The notes under the pieces are model-generated. The model saw nothing but the letters and a program-made list of their open reading frames with translations. It did no database searches and was not told the origin of the DNA. From Bacilli bacterium (GTDB lineage: Bacteria > Bacillota_I > Bacilli_A > RF39 > UBA660), in NCBI GenBank assembly GCA_017888105.1, contig JAGHGS010000115.1, positions 1 through 19,971 of the forward strand: a stretch of DNA of 19,971 nt, given 5' to 3'. The position numbers and the translations under genes were made by a program. Below are positions 15,483-19,971 of the stretch, in pieces. Positions within the stretch are counted from its first letter, which is position 1. Each line of letters opens with the position of its first letter.

Positions 15483-16376
15483 TTAATTTCTTTTATTATC
15501 CGTAATAATTTCCATATCAACAGTAAGTTGCTTAATTCTTTCTATAATTCTTCTTGCTTTTACTTTATCCAAACTACTTTTTGCTAATGATAAATGATAT
15601 TCAAGTTCTAGAATAGTAAGATTCGAAGTAAAAAAAGTCGTTAAATGATTATTCATCCGATTTTGCAAAATAGTTCCTAAAACTTCATCTCTACCCCATT
15701 CACTAACTTGTTCTGCTCCAATATCATCTAAAAGCAAAACGGGTACACTGGAATATCTTTCCATTTTACTATTATAAGTTTCCCAATCTTCTTTTAAATC
15801 CTTTAATACATCTGGAAAATATAAAGCGACAAAATCAACTCTTTTATTAATATTTAATTCATTTAATAAAGCATAAATTAAAAAACTTTTTCCACTACCA
15901 AAAGAACCATGTAAATAAAGGCCTTTCATATCTTTATATATATCAAATTCATCATAAAACTTTTTAATCCATTTAATAACTTCTACTCGATTTTTATCCT
16001 TCACATCAATCTCTTTAAAACGAGCATTTAATAATTCTTTACTCGCTGTATTTTTAAGTTCTAACAAGCGATCATTTTCCTTTTTATATTTACAAGGGAC
16101 ATAAACCATATCAATCATATTTGCATTAACTTTAGGATAAAGATAATGACCCGCTACTTTATTCTTACACTCATATAACCCTTTACAATTGCTACAATTT
16201 TTAAGTTCTCTCGTACTATCTTCCAAACTAGAATTATACAAAGATCCTATTTCTTCCGAAATATGATTTTTATTTACCAACTCATTAAAAGTTTCATCTT
16301 TTAAATTAGCACGATAGTTCTCTATTAACTCTTTTTTTAATTCTTTCACTTTCTTATGAGCTTTTAAACTTTCCAT
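15483..16376 (-). CDS. dnaI: Primosomal protein DnaI, helicase loader
   Basis: 297 residues from the ATG at 16376. The N-terminal domain has a zinc-binding set CSNC, C and PC (Cys61, 64, 70, 95). The AAA+ domain has Walker A GSFGSGKS (157-164), Walker B LLLDDIGAE (about 214-222), a sensor region FFTSN, and a late basic KARRIIERI. DnaI loads the replicative helicase (DnaC in Bacillus nomenclature) onto DNA together with DnaB and DnaD. An in-frame GTG at 16385 overlaps the AGGTGA ribosome site and is rejected as the start. It begins 9 bases after the dnaB stop. Confidence 0.94.
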   Translation of the reverse strand: MESLKAHKKVKELKKELIENYRANLKDETFNELVNKNHISEEIGSLYNSSLEDSTRELKNCSNCKGLYECKNKVAGHYLYPKVNANMIDMVYVPCKYKKENDRLLELKNTASKELLNARFKEIDVKDKNRVEVIKWIKKFYDEFDIYKDMKGLYLHGSFGSGKSFLIYALLNELNINKRVDFVALYFPDVLKDLKEDWETYNSKMERYSSVPVLLLDDIGAEQVSEWGRDEVLGTILQNRMNNHLTTFFTSNLTILELEYHLSLAKSSLDKVKARRIIERIKQLTVDMEIITDNKRN

Positions 16377-16385
16377 AATTATCAC

Positions 16386-17657
16386 CTATATTTTTAGTAA
16401 TTCCTCTAATTCTTTTGCTTCTTCATCACTAATCTCTGCTTTTTCTAAATTTTTATCAAACCATACAGGAACAGGAGCTTCTTTAATATTCTTTGCCACT
16501 TTTTTATCTGAAGATTTTTGCATTTTCTTATGTTCTTTTTCGGCCAATTCCATCGCTTCTCGAGCCGTCTTAACTCCTGCTCGCTTCCATTGTCCTGCAA
16601 TTGTTTCAACATAATTAACACTTAATTTATTATTATTTTTCTTTAAAACATAATCAATCAAAACATTTACAACAGCTGGATTTAATTCCAAATCAATCAT
16701 TAAAACTTCCAATAATTTTAAATCCCTACTAGTCGGATTTGCTCCATGATATTTACTCTTTAAAAAATCATATGGACTTGTATTTTCAAATACCCCAATA
16801 ATTCTTCCTTTCCGAGAAGCATCTCCAGTAGGTGTCTTTAAATATTCTGGCTGAGTTCGATATACCAAAGTAGGTAAATTACCAGATTTAAATTGATAGT
16901 ATTTACGAGCATTTTTTCTTAATGTATCCCGATCAATCCCACCACGTTCATTTAAACTAGCACGTATTAATTCCACCATTTTTAAAGTATCCAAATCATA
17001 AATAAAAGCAAGATTAATAATAAGTTCTTTCATTCTCTTATTAATTGCCTTTTCATTTAATATTCCCTTAGGAATACTACTAACAATTAAATCAAAATCA
17101 ATATCACTTTCAATATTTAAAGGAAGAGTTTCCCTACTTCTAGCTTCCACCACCGGCATACTAGTTGGTTCAAATACTTCATTCATTGGTTTAGTAATAT
17201 CCTCATAATCTTTTAAATCAATATTTACTTTTCGATACATCTTTTTAAGATAATTATATTCTTCATCTCCAACATTATTATATAACACAATATTTAATAT
17301 CGGATTATTAAAAAACTCTGATGCCGACAAAGGGGAATAAAGTTCATAAACATAAGAATTAATATCTCCCTCTTTAAAATATGTTTTCATTAATCCTACT
17401 GCTTCTAATGCTTCTCTTGATTGTTTAATCGCATCTAAACTACATTTTAAAATACTCATTAAATGATGATGAGTAAAATCTCTACTCATAATTTCTAATC
17501 TGTCTAAATCACTCCATAAAGTAAGATAAAAACTTACTGCCCCAAAACCAATAATAGGTTCATACAAATGAATTAAGTTCTTCTTATCAATCTCTGTTAA
17601 AATTGTTTTATTTACGACTACATACTGATCAGCAGGTAACAATGTAACTAACTTCAT
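16386..17657 (-). CDS. dnaB: Replication initiation/membrane attachment protein DnaB (Firmicutes type)
   Basis: 423 residues (B. subtilis DnaB about 470). Not the E. coli helicase of the same name. The N-terminal winged-helix part begins ADQYVVVNKTILTEIDKKN. The C-terminal DnaD-like domain contains YVETIAGQWKRAGVKT, the YxxxIxxxW motif of the DnaB/DnaD family. A charged tail (SSDKKVAKNIKE...) follows. It acts with DnaD and DnaI in helicase loading at oriC and at restart sites. GGGGAGG precedes the ATG. The dnaB-dnaI order is as in other Firmicutes and supports both calls. Confidence 0.92.
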   Translation of the reverse strand: MKLVTLLPADQYVVVNKTILTEIDKKNLIHLYEPIIGFGAVSFYLTLWSDLDRLEIMSRDFTHHHLMSILKCSLDAIKQSREALEAVGLMKTYFKEGDINSYVYELYSPLSASEFFNNPILNIVLYNNVGDEEYNYLKKMYRKVNIDLKDYEDITKPMNEVFEPTSMPVVEARSRETLPLNIESDIDFDLIVSSIPKGILNEKAINKRMKELIINLAFIYDLDTLKMVELIRASLNERGGIDRDTLRKNARKYYQFKSGNLPTLVYRTQPEYLKTPTGDASRKGRIIGVFENTSPYDFLKSKYHGANPTSRDLKLLEVLMIDLELNPAVVNVLIDYVLKKNNNKLSVNYVETIAGQWKRAGVKTAREAMELAEKEHKKMQKSSDKKVAKNIKEAPVPVWFDKNLEKAEISDEEAKELEELLKI

Positions 17658-17687
17658 ATGAACCTCCCCAAGATTAAATCTATCAAA

Positions 17688-17693
17688 ATTATA
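17688..17693 (-). promoter_or_regulatory. -10 box of the dnaB promoter
   Basis: On the minus strand TGTGTTATAAT gives TATAAT with an upstream TG-rich extension. No good -35 box is seen at the usual distance, so this may be an extended -10 promoter. Confidence 0.5.
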
Positions 17694-17741
17694 ACACAGA
17701 TACCCTTAAATAATAAATACTTTTCAAAAAAAATACAAAAG

Positions 17742-17760
17742 AAAAAAGAGCTCAAGCTCC
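17742..17760 (-). terminator. Short terminator after the surface-protein fragment
   Basis: On the minus strand GAGC-TTGA-GCTC followed by TTTTTTC. The stem is only 4-5 bp but GC-rich; it overlaps the stop codon of the pseudogene. Confidence 0.55.
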
Positions 17761-18111
17761 AACAACATGATACGGATCAGTTGATGTTCCTGAACCAGTT
17801 ATTTCTATATCAGCACGCAGATTGATAACTGGTCTAACACCGCCATCGTTAGTAACACTTATTGAGCCAGAATTAAATACATAACCATTTACATTAATAT
17901 AAAAGTTGTGAGCTGAACTATTAAAAAAACTATGAGGAGATATTGTCCAATAAAATTGTCCAGTATATAAATAAAAGCTTTCATTAGCACTTTGATTTCC
18001 TCCAGCTAACAACGCTTCATCTACATTTATTAACCCTATTGGATACAGCAATGCATTATTACCATTATTGCTTTCTTTTACAGTGTATAAATCTAATTTA
18101 TTTACGCATTT
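17752..18111 (-). pseudogene. C-terminal fragment of a surface protein
   Basis: An open frame without a usable start (best codon TTG at 18051) continues upstream to at least 18111. It reads KKCVNKLDLYTVKESNNG, YPIGLINVDEALLAGGNQ, SFYLYTGQFYWTISPHSFFN, then GVRPVINLRADIEITGSGTS near the end. This resembles the C-terminal part of large extracellular or pilin-like proteins I know from uncultured gut Bacilli/Clostridia (LTADE..LAGG, YLYTGQ, GVRPVINL). The N-terminal secretion signal and most of the protein are missing. Its upstream side ends where the oppositely oriented XRE gene begins, suggesting a recombination or insertion scar. A short terminator follows. Confidence 0.72.
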
Positions 18112-18138
18112 TTTGAGAAAATGATATGGGTGAACAAA

Positions 18139-18594
18139 ATGGAATATACAGACACTTTAAAGCAATTAAGAGAAACAAATAATATAACACAAGAAGAGTT
18201 AGCAAATATCCTAAATATAACGCGTGGACTTTATTCTCAGTATGAAATTGCAGATAAAATAATTCCTCTAAATCAATTAAATAAATTAAGCAATTATTTT
18301 AACGTTTCAATTGATTTTTTGTTAGGTATTAACAAAAATAAAATATACTCCAATATAAAAGAAAAAATAAACAATGAATTATTTGGTAGCAGATTAAAAG
18401 ATTTTAGAAAAGAACATAAACTAACCCAAGAAAAATTAGCCAAAGAATTAAATACAAGTCATTCTGTTATTTCATCCTATGAAAAAGGAAAAACATTAAT
18501 ATTAACATCTTTCCTCTACACAATTTGTAAAAAATTTAACATCTCTGCTGATTATCTCCTAGGTAAAATAGATGAACCTAAATATTTAATGTAG
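18139..18594 (+). CDS. XRE-family regulator with two HTH domains
   Basis: 151 residues with two helix-turn-helix domains in tandem. The first (about 1-62) reads LKQLRETNNITQEELANIL, RGLYSQYE, FNVSIDFLLG; the second (about 80-145) LKDFRKEHKLTQEKLAKEL, SHSVISSYEKGK, FNISADYLLG. Each is a complete Cro/cI-type unit, so the protein could bind two half-sites as a monomer or bridge sites. The ATG at 18139 is preferred to 18121 because GGGTGA lies 5 bases before it. No partner gene is adjacent: it sits between a surface-protein fragment and an inverted-repeat element. It may be an orphan of a lost mobile element; target unknown. Confidence 0.85.
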   Translation: MEYTDTLKQLRETNNITQEELANILNITRGLYSQYEIADKIIPLNQLNKLSNYFNVSIDFLLGINKNKIYSNIKEKINNELFGSRLKDFRKEHKLTQEKLAKELNTSHSVISSYEKGKTLILTSFLYTICKKFNISADYLLGKIDEPKYLM

Positions 18595-18609
18595 GTTCTT
18601 TTTTATTTT
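18574..18609 (+). terminator. Terminator of the XRE gene
   Basis: GAACCTA (18574-18580) pairs with TAGGTTC (18592-18598), followed by TTTTTTATTTT. The TAG stop codon is part of the right arm. Confidence 0.8.
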
Positions 18610-18691
18610 CGACATAGATGTAGGAAAGCGTCGAACTCTGTTGAACGTTTTTTCTTGCTTTTTTGGATACTTTCATTCATAATAAATACTC

Positions 18692-18914
18692 GAGCATTAG
18701 GGCTGGTGTCTACTAAACTAGACAAATTTCTATTGCCTTACCTCCTTGATAGGTTTTGGTTGATAGGAAGGAGTAGAGATTAGTTAGTTGAAGAAAGCAA
18801 TTTCTAAACTTATAAATTGGTTTAAACCAAAAAAGACATCAACCATCATCATCGTTTGCAACAACATGACGGTTAATGTCACTTTAAACAAGTAGGCATT
18901 TAGACCTAATGCTC
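18692..18914. repeat. 223-bp element bounded by inverted repeats, MITE-like or structured RNA locus
   Basis: GAGCATTAGG (18692-18701) and CCTAATGCTC (18905-18914) are perfect inverted ends; 12 of 13 bases match if extended. TACT occurs just outside both ends (18687-18690 and 18915-18918), a possible but inexact target duplication. Inside lie TGTCTA/TAGACA (18707-18724), a CTCCTT/AAGGAG pair, the 14-bp palindrome TTGGTTTAAACCAA (18817-18830), and a minus-strand hairpin-plus-T signal (18829-18880). A TTG-started 35-codon plus-strand frame (18788-18895, KKAISKLINWFKPKK...) has GGAAGGAG 14 bases upstream. No transposase. It fills most of the 360-base gap between the XRE and glycyl-tRNA synthetase genes; the rest of that gap shows only the signals listed separately. 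Confidence 0.6.
18829..18880 (-). terminator. Candidate minus-strand terminator inside the element
   Basis: On the minus strand GACATTAACCGTCAT (18866-18880) pairs, with small mismatches, with ATGATGATGGTTGATGTC (18835-18852), followed by TTTTTT (18829-18834). With the promoter at 18925-18953 it would define an RNA of about 90 bases. Confidence 0.5.
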
Positions 18915-18924
18915 TACTAAATTA

Positions 18925-18953
18925 ATTATAATTTATTTTTTTAATAAATACAA
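18925..18953 (-). promoter_or_regulatory. Candidate minus-strand promoter into the element
   Basis: On the minus strand TTGTAT (18948-18953), 17 bases, TATAAT (18925-18930), located directly after the glycyl-tRNA synthetase stop. Start expected near 18918, at the edge of the inverted repeat. The region is very AT-rich, so chance matches are possible. Confidence 0.42.
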
Positions 18954-18954
18954 G

Positions 18955-19971
18955 TTAAAATTTAATTACATCCTCAATATAATCTTTTAATTCACTAATA
19001 GGTAAAGTAATTTGTTCCATAGTATCTCTATTTCTCACTGTTACAGTATCATTATTAATGGTCTCATCATCTACCGTAATACAAAGTGGTGTACCTACTG
19101 CATCACTTCTTCTATATCTTTTGCCAATAGATCCTGATGTATCAATTGTGCACATAAAGTATTTCGCTAAATCTCCATATAAATCCATTGCTTTATCCCC
19201 ATGAACTTTTTTAATTAAAGGTAAAATAGTTACTTTCGTAGGAGCCAAAGCAGGATGTATTTTTAAAACTTCTCTTGCCTCACCATTATCTAGCGTTTCT
19301 TTCGTATAAGCATCAACTAAAATAGCATATAATAATCGATCAAGTCCAACACTAGGTTCAATAACATATGGTAAATACTTCTCATTTGTATCGGGATCCA
19401 AGTATCTTAAATCAATACCAGAATGTTCCATATGAACACCTAAGTCATAATCGGTACGATCCGCAATACCCCAAAGTTCTCCCCAACCCATTGGGAATAA
19501 GTACTCAATATCTGTTGTTGCAACACTATAAAAAGATAACTCTTCTTTCGCATGATCACGATATCTTAAATGTTCTTTATCAAGTCCTAAAGTTTTCAAA
19601 AAATCCAAACAGAAATTTTTCCAATAGCCAAACCAATCTAAATCATCGCCTGGTTTACAGAAAAAATCAAGTTCCATTTGTTCAAATTCTCTTGTTCGAA
19701 AAATAAAATTTCCCGGTGTAATTTCATTCCGAAAACTCTTACCAGTTTGACAAATACCAAAAGGAATCTTCGTTCTCATACTTCTTTGTACATTTAAAAA
19801 ATTAACAAATATTCCCTGAGCTGTCTCACCCCGTAAATAAACTTTAGATTTCGTATCCTCTGTAACACCTTGATGAGTTTCAAAAAGCAAATTAAATTTA
19901 CGAATTGAAGTAAAATCTTGTTTTCCACATTTAGGACATTTAATTTCATGAGTAATAATATAATTTTCTAA
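18955..19971 (-). CDS. glyQS: Glycyl-tRNA synthetase, single-chain type, 5' end beyond window
   Basis: 338 C-terminal codons are visible; the frame stays open to the window edge, so the start is outside. Near the edge KCPKCG is part of a zinc-like knuckle. Then come ETHQGVTEDTKSKVYLRGET, the class II motif 2 region (FGICQTGKSFRNEITPGNF, FRTREFEQMELDFF), motif 3 with EPSVGLDRLLYAIL, and the anticodon-binding domain (APTKVTILPL, YGDLAKYFMCTIDTSGSIGK, GTPLCITVDDE). This is the alpha2-type enzyme that charges tRNA-Gly, as in most Firmicutes and Mollicutes. No clear strong terminator follows it; only an AT-rich hairpin ATTTATT/AATAAAT is seen downstream. Confidence 0.96.
   Translation of the reverse strand, partial: LENYIITHEIKCPKCGKQDFTSIRKFNLLFETHQGVTEDTKSKVYLRGETAQGIFVNFLNVQRSMRTKIPFGICQTGKSFRNEITPGNFIFRTREFEQMELDFFCKPGDDLDWFGYWKNFCLDFLKTLGLDKEHLRYRDHAKEELSFYSVATTDIEYLFPMGWGELWGIADRTDYDLGVHMEHSGIDLRYLDPDTNEKYLPYVIEPSVGLDRLLYAILVDAYTKETLDNGEAREVLKIHPALAPTKVTILPLIKKVHGDKAMDLYGDLAKYFMCTIDTSGSIGKRYRRSDAVGTPLCITVDDETINNDTVTVRNRDTMEQITLPISELKDYIEDVIKF

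Noticed and set aside
18608..18634. TTCGACA/GTCGAA sequence as a Spo0A box pair
   Set aside because: Single imperfect inverted occurrence after a terminator, with no sporulation gene in the window.
18784..18867. 28-codon minus-strand ORF (MLLQTMMMVDVFFGLNQ...) in the inverted-repeat element, as a hydrophobic toxin
   Set aside because: No ribosome site, and the likely minus-strand terminator (T run at 18829-18834) falls inside it; kept only as an alternative to the plus-strand ORF.
19368..19706. Plus-strand ORF opposite glycyl-tRNA synthetase
   Set aside because: Antisense to strongly conserved synthetase motifs.
1..19971. tRNA, rRNA genes or a CRISPR array
   Set aside because: No tRNA-like TTCGA arm with cloverleaf pairing, no rRNA sequence and no regularly spaced repeats were seen by eye.

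Overview
The window is AT-rich DNA from a low-GC Gram-positive bacterium. UGA is a normal stop (several genes end in TGA) and tryptophan is TGG, so this is not a Mycoplasma-type code. The gene set (parE, dnaB-dnaI primosome loader pair, engB, single-chain glycyl-tRNA synthetase, AGGTGA/GGAGG ribosome sites) fits the Bacilli. The surface-protein fragment near 17.8 kb resembles proteins I associate with uncultured gut Mollicutes-like Bacilli. That placement is an inference, not a measurement.

Region 1 (1-7281, minus strand) is a tightly packed run of nine genes: engB, a DnaQ-like exonuclease, two unrecognised proteins, a membrane-anchored DUF1287 protein, an OmpR-type response regulator, its histidine kinase, an ABC ATPase and an FtsX/MacB-type permease cut by the window edge. 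Most junctions overlap or are a few bases apart. The response regulator appears to start at CTG, inside the DUF1287 gene. The kinase/regulator pair probably controls the adjacent transporter.

Region 2 (7298-10238) has a small nucleoside 2-deoxyribosyltransferase-like gene on the plus strand behind a perfect sigma-A promoter. Facing it is a metal-efflux unit: an ArsR-family repressor with a complete SmtB/CzrA-type zinc site, a matching operator over its promoter, and a CadA/ZntA-type P1B ATPase overlapping its 3' end.

Region 3 (10279-11813) is accessory: an intact ORF6N/PLD-like gene, a shrunken ORF6N copy and a smaller scrap that look like a decaying tandem array. A 17-bp inverted repeat lies between the intact gene's leader and its coding sequence. 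Region 4 (11814-17693) is mostly housekeeping: parE, a divergent thioredoxin-like membrane protein, and dnaB-dnaI with a transglutaminase-like gene downstream.

Region 5 (17742-19971) holds the tail of a surface protein (pseudogene), a two-HTH XRE regulator, a 223-bp element bounded by inverted repeats with a short ORF and opposing transcription signals, and the 3' part of the glycyl-tRNA synthetase gene. The 18692-18914 element and the ORF6N repeats are the best candidates for something undescribed. Terminator hairpins repeatedly overlap stop codons, which suggests a compact genome.
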